Below, piece by piece: positions 50,010-60,684 of a DNA stretch of 64,000 bases. A program made the translations under genes and the position numbers. The notes beneath the pieces were generated by a model, which was given only the letters and a program-made list of their open reading frames with translations, was not told the DNA's origin and made no database searches. How positions within the stretch are numbered: the first letter of the stretch is position 1; the number at the start of each line of letters is the position of its first letter. The DNA lies in assembly GCA_051985675.1 (NCBI GenBank), contig JBPYFJ010000020.1, forward strand, positions 1 through 64,000, read 5' to 3'. This stretch comes from JAFAXD01 sp051985675 (GTDB lineage Bacteria > Pseudomonadota > Alphaproteobacteria > Rhizobiales > Xanthobacteraceae).

Positions 50010-51170
50010 CTACTCGGCGGCGCGCGCGAGGGCAAATCGATCGATGCCGAACGGCGCGAGCGCCGGATCAACCGTGCCGTCGATGACCGCGCGGGCAATT
50101 AGGTCCGCCGTGATCGGCGTCAACAGGATGCCGTTGCGGTGATGCCCGGTTGCATAAACCAGCCCCTGCATCGGCGCGGGGCCGAGGATCGGCGCGTCAT
50201 CGCGGCTGCCCGGCCGATGGCCAACCCACATCTCGTCGATCGGCAGGTCTTCGATTGCCGGAACCGCCCGCCACGCGGCTTCAAGCAATGTCAGAATGCC
50301 GCCCGCGGTCAGCGCAGTATCGAAGCTGCGCTCCTCCACCGTGGCGCCGACCAGCAACCGCCCGTCACGCCGCGGCACCAGATAGACGCCGGGCGCGCAT
50401 ACGACGTGGGTTATGAGCGGCGCCGTCGCATCCATGCGCAGCGCCAGCATCTGTCCTTTCACCGGCCGCACCGGCGGCCGCGTTTCGCGCGCAAGCCCGC
50501 CGATGCTACGCGACCACGCGCCGGCCGCGAGCACCACGACGTCCGCGGGATGCTCTTCACCGTTCGCAAGAACGACGCCGGTGGCGAGGCCAGCGGCGCT
50601 CCTCACCTCGGCCACGGCCTCGTGCTCGCTTATAATTGCTCCCGCAGCGCCAGCCGCCTTGCGCAAGGCCGCTACGAGCTTGCGGTTGTCGACCTGATGG
50701 TCCTGCGGGCTCCACAGGGCGCCAGCAAGTGTCGCGGACAGGTGAGGTTCGCGCCGCCGCGCTTCGGTGCCATTGATCCATTCGATCGGAAGGCCGAGCC
50801 TGGTTTGCAGCGCGAGCTGGTGAATGAGGCGCGCCCGGTCGTCGGCGGTGAGCGCAACGATCAGCGTCCCCTCCTCGCGCAGCTCGACGTCGATCCCACT
50901 CGCGTCTTTTAGCTCGGCCGCAAAGCCCGGCCAGAGTGCTTGGCTCGCGCGCCCCAGCGCCACCAGCGCGTCTTCGCCCGGTTCGGCCTCCATGACCGCA
51001 GCGAGCATTCCCGCCGCGGCATGGCTCGCCCCACCGCCCGCACTGCCCTTGTCAAACAGCCGTACCGAAGCTCCGCGCGCCGCCAACCGCCAGGCGATCG
51101 CGAGCCCGATCACACCCGCTCCGATGATCGCGACCCGCGGCTTGTCGTCGTTTGTCGGATGACCCTGCAT
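50010..51170 (-). CDS. thiO: glycine oxidase ThiO
   Basis: 386 residues, MQGHPTNDDKPRVAIIG. N-terminal FAD-binding GAGVIG (17-22), then the DAO fold with FDKGSAGGGASHAAAGMLA, NRKLVAALRKA, VVLAAGAWSR, and the C-terminal VGHRPGSRDDAPILG and ATGHHRNGILL. It oxidises glycine to dehydroglycine for thiazole synthesis in aerobes. The ATG at 51170 sits 7 bases after the end of the TPP riboswitch, whose gggag end acts as its ribosome binding site. thiC, often upstream in relatives, is absent here. Confidence 0.94.
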   Translation of the reverse strand: MQGHPTNDDKPRVAIIGAGVIGLAIAWRLAARGASVRLFDKGSAGGGASHAAAGMLAAVMEAEPGEDALVALGRASQALWPGFAAELKDASGIDVELREEGTLIVALTADDRARLIHQLALQTRLGLPIEWINGTEARRREPHLSATLAGALWSPQDHQVDNRKLVAALRKAAGAAGAIISEHEAVAEVRSAAGLATGVVLANGEEHPADVVVLAAGAWSRSIGGLARETRPPVRPVKGQMLALRMDATAPLITHVVCAPGVYLVPRRDGRLLVGATVEERSFDTALTAGGILTLLEAAWRAVPAIEDLPIDEMWVGHRPGSRDDAPILGPAPMQGLVYATGHHRNGILLTPITADLIARAVIDGTVDPALAPFGIDRFALARAAE

Positions 51171-51177
51171 CCGGCGG

Positions 51178-51250
51178 CTCCCTACGCTGGCATGACCCAG
51201 ACAGGTTCGATGGGTTTGATCTCAGCCGCTCTCGCGGCACCCCAGGCCGT
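51178..51250 (-). promoter_or_regulatory. TPP (thi-box) riboswitch
   Basis: On the minus strand: ggggtgcc at the 5' side, gcggctgagatcaaaccc, then gaacctgtctgggtcatgcc and agcgtagggag at the 3' end. These match the conserved CUGAGA, ACCUGAuCuGGnUaAUGCcAGCGuAGGGA core of the TPP aptamer. The final gggag is the Shine-Dalgarno sequence of thiO, 7 bases before its ATG, so binding of TPP would block translation directly. No separate terminator hairpin is seen. Confidence 0.94.
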
Positions 51251-51310
51251 CCTCCTCGTATCATTGCGAGTTTTGTTACCCGGGGCAAGGGCGCGGCCCG
51301 TTGGCCCGGA

Positions 51311-52528
51311 TCAGGCGCGACCTGACGCGCGGTGCGGGCTCCAGAGCCAGATCGAGCAGACGAGGCCGGTCGCAATCATCATCGCGGCGCCGACAAACAG
51401 GCTTGGGGCGAGGCCGATCTGCGCCATGGCGATGCGATAATAGATCGGACCGATCGACTGCCCGAGGAAGAAAAACGTCGAGTGGAATGCCGCCGCCGAA
51501 CTGCGCGCGGTTGGGGCGAGCTCGGTGACGTAGATCTGGATCACCCCGTGCAGCAGATAGAACGCTAGGCCGAACAGTCCGAACAGCGCGAGCTGAATCG
51601 GCCACGGCGGGAGAAACGCTAGCACGACGAGCCCCAAGCCCATCAGCAGGCCGCCGGCGAACATCAGCCGCGACTGTCCGAGCTTCGGCAATAGCCACGG
51701 GATCACGAGCGAGTACAGGATACCCCCGACGCCGAACCCGGCGATGACGAGACCGGCGATCGTCGCACGCTGCTCGCCGATCTGGTGCAGAAGCTGCGCG
51801 ACGTACGGAAAGATGCCAAACAGGAAGATGCCTTCCATCAACACGCCGCCGAAGCAGTATTTGGCGAGCGGATTGGAGAAAATGGCGCGGTAGCTCGCCG
51901 GAATTTCGCGCAGGTTTACCTTTTGCGTCGGCTTGACCCCCGGGCCGCCAAACCCGATGAACGCCGCGATCAGGGCGATTGCTGCAAAACATCCGTTGAA
52001 CAGAAACACTGCGCGCCAGCCGGCGAGGTCGGCGATGATACCCGATGCGGACGATCCCAGCAGGTTACCCAGCATCGCGCCGGCGAGGATGCGGCTGACC
52101 GCGACCTGTCGCCCCTTGATCGGCACGACCTGTGCGACCAACGCCAGAGAAACCGGAAATATGCCACCGGCCACAATGCCGGAGACAATGCGCGAGACCA
52201 TCAGGACGGGCAGGTTCCAGGCGAATGCGCCTGCAAACGTCGAAACCGTGACCACGACCAGGCATGCGAACATCGTGCGCGTCTTGCCCAGGACGTCCCC
52301 CATCGCTCCCAGCACAGGCTGCATGAGCGCGTAGGGCAGCGCGAACGCCGTTGCGAGCAGCGCGACGGTTTCGGCCGGTTGCGAGAGATCGGCCGCGATC
52401 TGCGGAATAATCGGATCAACCGCCCGGAAGAACAGGCTGCTCGAGAATACCGCCAGCCAGACGGTGGCCAGGATGCGTTGCGGCGCGAGCGTCGACCGCG
52501 GCGGCGCCGGAGGCTGCGGCTCGCTCAT
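51311..52528 (-). CDS. MFS transporter
   Basis: 405 residues with 12 predicted helices. The helix 2-3 loop carries the MFS signature (GAMGDVLGKTRTM), and helix 5 motif C-like region is GGIFPVSLALV. It resembles drug/arabinose-type exporters (YdhP/AraJ-like), so efflux of small molecules is plausible. The start ATG overlaps the kdsA stop (ATGA), so it follows kdsA in an operon; no functional link to KDO synthesis is known. Substrate not determinable. Confidence 0.88.
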   Translation of the reverse strand: MSEPQPPAPPRSTLAPQRILATVWLAVFSSSLFFRAVDPIIPQIAADLSQPAETVALLATAFALPYALMQPVLGAMGDVLGKTRTMFACLVVVTVSTFAGAFAWNLPVLMVSRIVSGIVAGGIFPVSLALVAQVVPIKGRQVAVSRILAGAMLGNLLGSSASGIIADLAGWRAVFLFNGCFAAIALIAAFIGFGGPGVKPTQKVNLREIPASYRAIFSNPLAKYCFGGVLMEGIFLFGIFPYVAQLLHQIGEQRATIAGLVIAGFGVGGILYSLVIPWLLPKLGQSRLMFAGGLLMGLGLVVLAFLPPWPIQLALFGLFGLAFYLLHGVIQIYVTELAPTARSSAAAFHSTFFFLGQSIGPIYYRIAMAQIGLAPSLFVGAAMMIATGLVCSIWLWSPHRASGRA

Positions 52529-53379
52529 GCCTTGGCGAGCTTGTCGAAAGCCATCAGCGTTCGCAAAAGCGCTTCCATCTCGCGCAGCGGCACCATGTTG
52601 GGTCCGTCCGACGGGGCGCGGTCGGGATCCTGGTGCGTTTCGATGAAGACGCCGGCGACGCCCACTGCGACGGCAGCGCGCGCCAGGACCGGCACAAATT
52701 CGCGCTCGCCTCCCGACGAGCTGCCCTGCCCACCCGGCTGCTGCACCGAGTGGGTGGCGTCAAAGACGATCGGTGCCCCGGTCTCCCGCCGCAGGATCGG
52801 CAGTGCCCGCATGTCGGAGACCAGCGTGTTGTAGCCGAACGAAACACCGCGTTCGGTCACCAGCACGTTGCAGTTGCCCGCGCCGGTGATTTTCGCGACC
52901 ACGTTCGCCATGTCCCATGGCGCCAGGAATTGGCCCTTCTTCACGTTGATCGGACGCCCGGTCTTTGCCGCCGCAACCAGGAGATCGGTCTGCCGGCAGA
53001 GAAAGGCCGGGATCTGCAGGACGTCCACCACTTCGGCGACGCGTGCGCATTGCTCGGCCTCGTGCACGTCGGTGAGCACGGGAAGTCCGGTCTTCTCACG
53101 CACCTCGGCAAAGATCGGCAGCGCGGCGTTGAGGCCAACCCCGCGCGCACTGGCGGCGCTGGTGCGGTTGGCTTTGTCGAACGACGTCTTGTAGACAAGG
53201 CCGATGCCGAGCTTGCGCGTGATCTCCTTGAGCGCAGCGGCCATCTCCAAGGCATGCGCCCGGCTCTCGAGCGCGCATGGCCCCGCAATCAGCGCGAACG
53301 GCAGGTCGTTGCCAAAGCGGGTCGCGCCGGCGACGACGATCGAATTGGGCGGAGGCTTTGTTCTCACGGTCACGCGCAA
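52525..53379 (-). CDS. kdsA: 3-deoxy-8-phosphooctulonate synthase (KDO-8-P synthase)
   Basis: 284 residues. IAGPCALESRAHALEMA, YKTSFDKANRTS, LTDVHEAEQC, IPAFLCRQTDLL, VKKGQFLAPWDM, FDATHSVQQPGG and ETHQDPDRAPSDGPN give the full KdsA active site in order. It makes KDO-8-phosphate for lipopolysaccharide. Start: TTG 53379 and GTG 53373 are both in frame; ggag lies 4 and 10 bases before them, so neither is clearly better. Followed by the overlapping MFS gene. Confidence 0.95.
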   Translation of the reverse strand: MRVTVRTKPPPNSIVVAGATRFGNDLPFALIAGPCALESRAHALEMAAALKEITRKLGIGLVYKTSFDKANRTSAASARGVGLNAALPIFAEVREKTGLPVLTDVHEAEQCARVAEVVDVLQIPAFLCRQTDLLVAAAKTGRPINVKKGQFLAPWDMANVVAKITGAGNCNVLVTERGVSFGYNTLVSDMRALPILRRETGAPIVFDATHSVQQPGGQGSSSGGEREFVPVLARAAVAVGVAGVFIETHQDPDRAPSDGPNMVPLREMEALLRTLMAFDKLAKA

Positions 53380-53463
53380 CAGGCTCCGAGCGGTGTCGGG
53401 CGGTGGTAGCGCGTTCGCGGCCTCGCGACGCCCTCACCCCGCTCCCAGCTTCAATGGCGCAGA

Positions 53464-55092
<1,629 letters not shown>

Positions 55093-55314
55093 GGGGCCCA
55101 ATCTCTAACGCGAAATGATCGATTCGAACAGAGGAAACACGCCCATCCGAACAATTGGTGAAGGTCCACGCGCCACGTAGTGGCTGACGAGGAAATATCA
55201 AGGCACCCAACCGGATACGTCATCGCGCAAGCACCGGTTTGATGCAAGTCACGCGCGCACGGAGCGAATGACGCCTGTGCATATTCGCCGGCGACGCGGC
55301 TATTGCCAGCGCGA

Positions 55315-55731
55315 TCAGCGCGATTGCGGGACTTGCGGGCCGGCAGGCGGCGCTGGAACGGCGGGTGCTGCGGGCGCGGGCGCCTGCTGCTGCTGTTGCC
55401 CCTGGTTGCGCAAGGTGTCGAGCAGACCACCGCCCTGCCCCAGCGGCGCCGGCGGCGCACCGGGTTGCTGGGTCGCGGGGGCTCCCGTGTTCAGGATCGA
55501 CCTCGGCTTGCGGTCCAATCCCGCCAGCACCGACAAGCTCAGGCTCGTGATGAAGAAAATCAGCGCCAGGATGGCGGTCGCGCGAGTGAGAACGTTGGCG
55601 GTGCCGCGGCTGGTGAGGAACCCCCCGGTAGACCCGATCCCGAGCCCGCCGCCCTCCGACTTCTGCAACAGCACGAAGCCGATCATCGCGAGCACGACCA
55701 TCAGATGAATGACCACAACAACCGTCTGCAT
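55315..55731 (-). CDS. secG: preprotein translocase subunit SecG
   Basis: 138 residues from ATG 55731 behind aggagacctg. Two membrane helices (about 2-20 and 52-72) with the conserved VLLQKSEGGGLG and FLTSRGTANVLTRATA region between them. The C-terminal third is Pro/Gln/Ala-rich (GQQQQQAPAPAAPAV), a long tail typical of alphaproteobacterial SecG. It assists SecYE-mediated export. The 213 bases to pyrG hold no gene. Confidence 0.94.
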   Translation of the reverse strand: MQTVVVVIHLMVVLAMIGFVLLQKSEGGGLGIGSTGGFLTSRGTANVLTRATAILALIFFITSLSLSVLAGLDRKPRSILNTGAPATQQPGAPPAPLGQGGGLLDTLRNQGQQQQQAPAPAAPAVPAPPAGPQVPQSR

Positions 55732-55874
55732 CAGGTCTCCTAGAACGCGCGCAACACGCGCCCGCAACCGTTCATATGGGGGTGCGCGGGGTCTCTACAC
55801 GATACTGCGGCCAATTGCTACCCGCGCCCAGCCCGGAGGTAGATATCGGGATCACTGTCCGCAATGCCGCGGCA

Positions 55875-56624
55875 CTAGGCGCAAGCGCCGGCAATTGCCA
55901 GGAAATCCGCCGCCTTGAGGCTCGCCCCACCAACCAACGCGCCGTCGACATTGGCAACACGCAGCAGTTCTGCTGCGTTCGACGGTTTCACCGAGCCCCC
56001 ATAGAGAATCCGGATCCCCTGCCCCTCCGGTCCGAAGCGGGCCAGCAGCCGTCGGCGAATAAATCCATGGACCTCCGCCACGTCTGACGGCGTCGGTGTG
56101 CGTCCGGTGCCGATCGCCCACACCGGCTCGTAGGCCACGACGAGATTGTCCGGTTTGCTGCCGTCCGGCAGGGATTGATCGAGCTGTCGTTCGAGGCGCG
56201 ACAACGTGGCCCCGGCCTGACGTTCGAACTCCGTCTCTCCGACGCACGCAATCGCCGTCAGCCCGGCACGCCAGGCGGCCAGTGTCTTGGCACACACCTG
56301 CGCGTCGCTTTCCTGATGAAAGGTGCGCCGCTCGGAATGGCCGACAATCACCGCACGGGCGCCGGCGTCAGCCAACATCGGCGCGGATATATCCCCGGTG
56401 AATGCTCCGGAGTCCTCGGCGCTGCAATCCTGACCGCCAATCCAGACACCCGACCCTTCGGCGCGCGCCGCGAAGGCCGCCACCAAGGTCGCCGGCGGAC
56501 AAACGATCAGCATGGTCTTCGCGGATGGGGCGCCCGCGCCCTCGATGATACGATCGAGCTCCGCGATCGAGGCGCGCAGTCCGTTCATCTTCCAGTTGCC
56601 TGCGATCAACGGACGATCTGCCAT
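55875..56624 (-). CDS. tpiA: triosephosphate isomerase
   Basis: 249 residues from ATG 56624. Catalytic Asn10/Lys12 (GNWKMN), His96 (IVGHSERR), Glu166 (AYEPVWAIGTG), and phosphate loops YGGSVKPSNA and DGALVGGASL. It interconverts dihydroxyacetone phosphate and glyceraldehyde-3-phosphate. Divergent from ppiD; the 206-base gap between them should contain both promoters. Confidence 0.97.
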   Translation of the reverse strand: MADRPLIAGNWKMNGLRASIAELDRIIEGAGAPSAKTMLIVCPPATLVAAFAARAEGSGVWIGGQDCSAEDSGAFTGDISAPMLADAGARAVIVGHSERRTFHQESDAQVCAKTLAAWRAGLTAIACVGETEFERQAGATLSRLERQLDQSLPDGSKPDNLVVAYEPVWAIGTGRTPTPSDVAEVHGFIRRRLLARFGPEGQGIRILYGGSVKPSNAAELLRVANVDGALVGGASLKAADFLAIAGACA

Positions 56625-56830
56625 CCTCGTCGTCACCTCTGCGGGGGGCCTTGGCCACAACTCGGCTCTCGGCATATGGCTCGTTTTAGGTGATCCGGCG
56701 CGGTACGTTAAGCTGCGGCGAAGCGTCCGCGGCACACGAACAGTCCGGCATGGTTGCTAGGCGCGCGACGCATCCCTATTATGCGTTTGCGGCTCAGCCG
56801 TTTTCCCAATCTCTTCAAAGTGGTTGCTCC

Positions 56831-58738
56831 ATGCTTCGAGGTCTGCGCAAAGCCTCTTCCAATTGGCTCGGCAAAGTCATCATGGCGGCCGTCGTTGGTT
56901 TCCTGATCATCAGTTTCGGGATCTGGGGCATCGCCGACGTCTTCCGCGGGGGCGGCCGTTCGACGGTCGCGACCGTCGGCAACACCGAAATATCGGCCGA
57001 GCAATTTCGCCAGACATACACCGACCAACTGCAGCAGTTCCAACGCCAGATCGGACGGCCGATCCCTCCCGAGCAAGCCCGCGCATTGGGTCTCGACCGA
57101 CAGATACTTGAAAAGATGATGGCCGACGCCGCCATCGACCAGCGTACGCGGGCGCTTGGGCTTGGCGTCGGAGACGACGAGGTGGCGCGCCAGATCACGC
57201 AAGATCCCGCGTTTCGCGGCATCAATGGTCAGTTCGATCAACAGCGCTTCGAGCAAACGATTCGAGCTGCGGGTTTTACCGAGCCCCGTTATGTCGCCAA
57301 GCTGCGTAACGACGCCCTGCGCAGGCAACTCGAAGAATCGCTCGTTGGCGGCTTGACGGTCCCCAAGACCGCGATCGAGGCGTTCAACCGCTTCCAAAAC
57401 GAGGAACGCAGCATCGATTATGTGCTGCTCGGTGCGGCGGCGGCCGGGGAGATACCTGCGCCCTCCGCAGAGGAACTCGCCAAGTATTTCGAGGTCCGCA
57501 AAGCGCTGTTCCGTGCGCCGGAGTATCGAAAGCTGTTTCTCTTAGCGCTCACCCCCGACGAGATCGCCCGCACGATCGAGGTCCCCGATGCCGATGCCAA
57601 GCGCGCCTACGAAGATCGTCTTGCGCGCTACTCGACCCCCGAGCGACGCGAGGTTCAGCAAATCGTCTTTCCCAACGAGGAGGAAGCCGCGAAGGCGGCA
57701 CAGCGCCTCAGGGACGGGACGGCATTCGACGCCCTCGTTTCCGAACGCGGGCTGAAGGACACCGACGTCAATCTTGGGCTGGTGCCCAAAGCCGGGATCG
57801 TGGATCCGGCGGTCGCGGACGCTGCGTTCGCGCTGCAGCCGAACGCCATCAGTGAGCCGATCAAAGGTCGCTTTGGTGTTGCGCTGGTCCGAGTAACCAA
57901 GATCGAACCGGCCGTCGTAAAGCCGTTCGCCGAGGTCGAAGGCGAACTTAAGCACGAGATCGCGTTGCAGCGCGCCAAAACCGAGGTTGCCAACATCCGC
58001 GACAAGATCGAGGACGAACTTGCTTCCGGCGCGCGGCTCGATGAAGCGGCGAAGAAGCTACAATTGCCGTACCGCACGATCGACGCGATCGATCGCTCCG
58101 GGCGCGACCCGGCGGGAAATCCGGTCCCCGATTTGCCCGCAAATCCCGAACTCATTCCAAACGCATTCTCGGCGGCAGTAAATGCCGAGAACGATCCCCT
58201 GCAAATCCAGGGCGGCGGCTACGTCTGGTACGAGGTCGCCGGCGTCACGCCGGGCCACGACCGCTCGCTTGAGGACGTGAAGGACAAGGTCGAGGCCCGT
58301 TGGCGCGAGACCGAAATCGCAAACCGTTTGCGCGCCAAAGCCGACCAAATGGTCGAAAAACTCAACGGCGGCGCCCAGCTGTCAGAACTCGCCACTGCCG
58401 ACAAGCTCAACGTGCAATGGGCTAACGGGCTCAAGCGCCGCGGCAATGAGACGGTTCCGCCGCAGGTCGTGGCCGCCGTTTTTCGAACACCGCAAGGTTC
58501 GGCCGGCACCGCCGAGGGCAAAGAGCCGACCGAGCGCTTCGTGTTTCGGGTCGTCAACGTCAACGTGCCGAGTTTCGATGCGTCCTCGCCGGAGGTCAAA
58601 CGCCTGGACGATCAACTCAAGCGGATGTTGGAACAGGAGCTCTTGACCGAATATCTCATCAAGCTCGAGAGCGAGATCGGAACACGCATCAATCCAAGTG
58701 CGATCAACCAAGCACTCGGAGTCGGCGGGAATCAATAA
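56831..58738 (+). CDS. ppiD: SurA/PpiD-type periplasmic folding factor
   Basis: 635 residues from ATG 56831 (MLRGLRKASSNWLGKV). One membrane helix (about 15-36) anchors a large periplasmic part: SurA N-like region (about 37-180) and a parvulin domain at about 268-358 (REVQQIVFPNEEEAAK, GLVPKAGIVDPAVADAAF, GRFGVALVRV), then a long C-terminal region. The parvulin domain is degenerate, as usual for PpiD, which acts mainly as a chaperone for newly exported proteins. Its TAA overlaps the trpE ATG (TAATG). Confidence 0.9.
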   Translation: MLRGLRKASSNWLGKVIMAAVVGFLIISFGIWGIADVFRGGGRSTVATVGNTEISAEQFRQTYTDQLQQFQRQIGRPIPPEQARALGLDRQILEKMMADAAIDQRTRALGLGVGDDEVARQITQDPAFRGINGQFDQQRFEQTIRAAGFTEPRYVAKLRNDALRRQLEESLVGGLTVPKTAIEAFNRFQNEERSIDYVLLGAAAAGEIPAPSAEELAKYFEVRKALFRAPEYRKLFLLALTPDEIARTIEVPDADAKRAYEDRLARYSTPERREVQQIVFPNEEEAAKAAQRLRDGTAFDALVSERGLKDTDVNLGLVPKAGIVDPAVADAAFALQPNAISEPIKGRFGVALVRVTKIEPAVVKPFAEVEGELKHEIALQRAKTEVANIRDKIEDELASGARLDEAAKKLQLPYRTIDAIDRSGRDPAGNPVPDLPANPELIPNAFSAAVNAENDPLQIQGGGYVWYEVAGVTPGHDRSLEDVKDKVEARWRETEIANRLRAKADQMVEKLNGGAQLSELATADKLNVQWANGLKRRGNETVPPQVVAAVFRTPQGSAGTAEGKEPTERFVFRVVNVNVPSFDASSPEVKRLDDQLKRMLEQELLTEYLIKLESEIGTRINPSAINQALGVGGNQ

Positions 58739-60255
58739 TGCAGATTGAGCCTGCCGCCGACGCCTTCGCGCAGCGCTATCTCAAAGGCTCCCCCCAGGTC
58801 GTGTGGACGACGTTGGTCGCCGATCTGGAAACGCCGGTTTCAGCATTCATCAAGGTTGCGGGTGCGAGGCCGATGAGCTTCCTCCTGGAATCGGTTGAAG
58901 GCGGCGCCGTGCGGGGGCGTTATTCCATCATCGGACTGGACCCCGACCTGATTTGGCGCACCAACGGCGCCAGCGCCGAGATGAATCGCACGGCGCGCAC
59001 AACGCCGACCGCCTTCGTCGCTTGTGGATCTCCGCCGCTCGCCGCGCTGCGCGAACTCATCGCCGACAGCCGCATCGAATTGCCGGAAGGGCTGCCGCCA
59101 ATGGCCGCCGGCGTCTTCGGCTATCTCGGCTACGACATGGTCCGCCTGATGGAGGAATTGCCGACGCCCAACCCGGATCCGATCGGTATTCCGGACGCTA
59201 TCCTGGTGCGTCCGACCGTCGTGATCATTTTTGACGCGGTCAAGGACACCATCACGGTGGTCACGCCGGTGCGGCCCGCACAATCCGTTTCGGTCGAGAC
59301 TGCCTACGCCCGCGCGATCGAACGGCTGACCGCGGTGGTTGACGATCTCGATCATCCACTCGGCCAGGAGTCCGCTGGCTCGGTCGATGGCCCCCTGGAC
59401 GTGGCCGCCGTGTCCAACACCACGCCGGAGGAATTCCAGCGGATGGTCCTCAGGGGCAAGGAATACATCGCTGCCGGCGACGTATTTCAGGTCGTGCTTG
59501 CGCAGCGCTTTGAATTGCCGTTCGTGCTTCCACCGTTCGCGTTGTACCGCGCACTGCGGCGGGTCAACCCGGCGCCGTTTCTGTTCTTTCTCGACTACGG
59601 CACCTTCGCGATTGCGGGCTCCAGCCCGGAGATTCTGGTGCGCGTGCGTGACGGCAAGGTCACCATCCGCCCGCTGGCGGGCACCAGGCCGCGCGGCGCA
59701 ACGCCCCACGAGGACAAGGCGCTTGAAGAGGAACTGCTCGCTGACCCGAAGGAACGGGCCGAGCATTTGATGCTGCTCGATCTCGGCCGCAACGATGTAG
59801 GCAGGGTCGCAACCATCGGTTCGGTCAGCGTCACCGATCAGTTTTTTATCGAGCATTTCAGTCAGGTGATGCACATCGTGTCCAACGTCGAGGGTGCGCT
59901 CGACCCTGCGCACGACGCTCTGGACGCGCTCGCCGCCGGTTTTCCAGCCGGGACCGTATCGGGCGCCCCGAAAGTGCGTGCCATGGAAATCATCGACGAA
60001 CTCGAAAAGGAAAAGCGCGGGATCTACGCCGGCTGCGTCGGCTATTTCTCGGCGGCCGGCGACCTCGACAGCTGCATCGTGCTGCGGACTGCCCTGGTCA
60101 AGGACGGCCGCATGTACGTGCAAGCCGGCGCCGGCATCGTTGCGGACTCCGACCCACGCTCGGAACAACAGGAATGCATCAACAAGGCCAAGGCGCTGTT
60201 TCGGGCTGCCGAGGAAGCACGACGGTTTGCGTCGTCGGCGCGTCGGGGGCAATAA
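58738..60255 (+). CDS. trpE: anthranilate synthase component I
   Basis: 505 residues. Chorismate-binding domain motifs: SSPEILVRV, IRPLAGTRPRGATPHED, ELLADPKERAEHLMLLDLGRNDVGRV in parts, FPAGTVSGAPKVRAMEIIDE and the end GAGIVADSDPRSE. The N-terminal region (SFLLESVEGG, GRYSIIG) contains the tryptophan feedback site. It makes anthranilate with TrpG. In many rhizobia trpE and trpG are fused; here they are separate. One-base overlap with ppiD, so no separate trp leader peptide precedes it. Confidence 0.97.
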   Translation: MQIEPAADAFAQRYLKGSPQVVWTTLVADLETPVSAFIKVAGARPMSFLLESVEGGAVRGRYSIIGLDPDLIWRTNGASAEMNRTARTTPTAFVACGSPPLAALRELIADSRIELPEGLPPMAAGVFGYLGYDMVRLMEELPTPNPDPIGIPDAILVRPTVVIIFDAVKDTITVVTPVRPAQSVSVETAYARAIERLTAVVDDLDHPLGQESAGSVDGPLDVAAVSNTTPEEFQRMVLRGKEYIAAGDVFQVVLAQRFELPFVLPPFALYRALRRVNPAPFLFFLDYGTFAIAGSSPEILVRVRDGKVTIRPLAGTRPRGATPHEDKALEEELLADPKERAEHLMLLDLGRNDVGRVATIGSVSVTDQFFIEHFSQVMHIVSNVEGALDPAHDALDALAAGFPAGTVSGAPKVRAMEIIDELEKEKRGIYAGCVGYFSAAGDLDSCIVLRTALVKDGRMYVQAGAGIVADSDPRSEQQECINKAKALFRAAEEARRFASSARRGQ

Positions 60256-60363
60256 CGAGAGCGTCGGTACTTCGGTCCCAACCCCTGAAACGTTCTACAA
60301 TTGGATGGGGTTGATGCTGGCATTTGATGCTGCGGTGCTCGTCGTCGACATGATCAAGAGCTG

Positions 60364-60576
60364 ATGTCTCGGCACTAGGGCGCCGGCCAGCTCCGCGCCT
60401 ACTGGAAATGGATCATTCTGAGTAGTGCATTTGCGGTGATCTGCTTGCTGGCTGCCTTGGAGCCCAAGTTCTTGGCTCCGTTTGCGCGCGAGTGGCTTAG
60501 CTTCTACGTGTTCGCGATTGCCCTCGCTCGAACCATACTGGACTACGTCTTTGGCGGCCGATTCATGTTCCCCTGA
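60364..60576 (+). pseudogene. small membrane protein gene with amber codon at position 5
   Basis: From ATG 60364 the frame reads M-S-R-H, then TAG at 60376-60378, then GAGQLRAYWKWIILSSAFAV and a second hydrophobic part ending LDYVFGGRFMFP at TGA 60574-60576. Without the stop it would be 70 residues with two membrane helices. The ATG overlaps the TGA of a preceding 19-codon frame (60305-60364, MGLMLAFDAAVLVVDMIKS), a coupling-like TGATG. The clear hydrophobic design after the TAG suggests a real gene recently inactivated, or internal initiation at a GTG. Unknown family. It fills most of the unusual 429-base trpE-trpG gap. Confidence 0.45.
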
Positions 60577-60684
60577 TCGTTGTTGGCCTACCAACACGAA
60601 CGGGGCAGGACATTGCGGCCGATGGGCGATGGCTTGCCACCCGGCGCCTCCCCCAGTAAGACCCACGGGGGTAAAGATTGCGCC

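Noticed and set aside
58840..60252. 470-codon minus-strand open frame
   Set aside because: Antisense to trpE; no protein family features.
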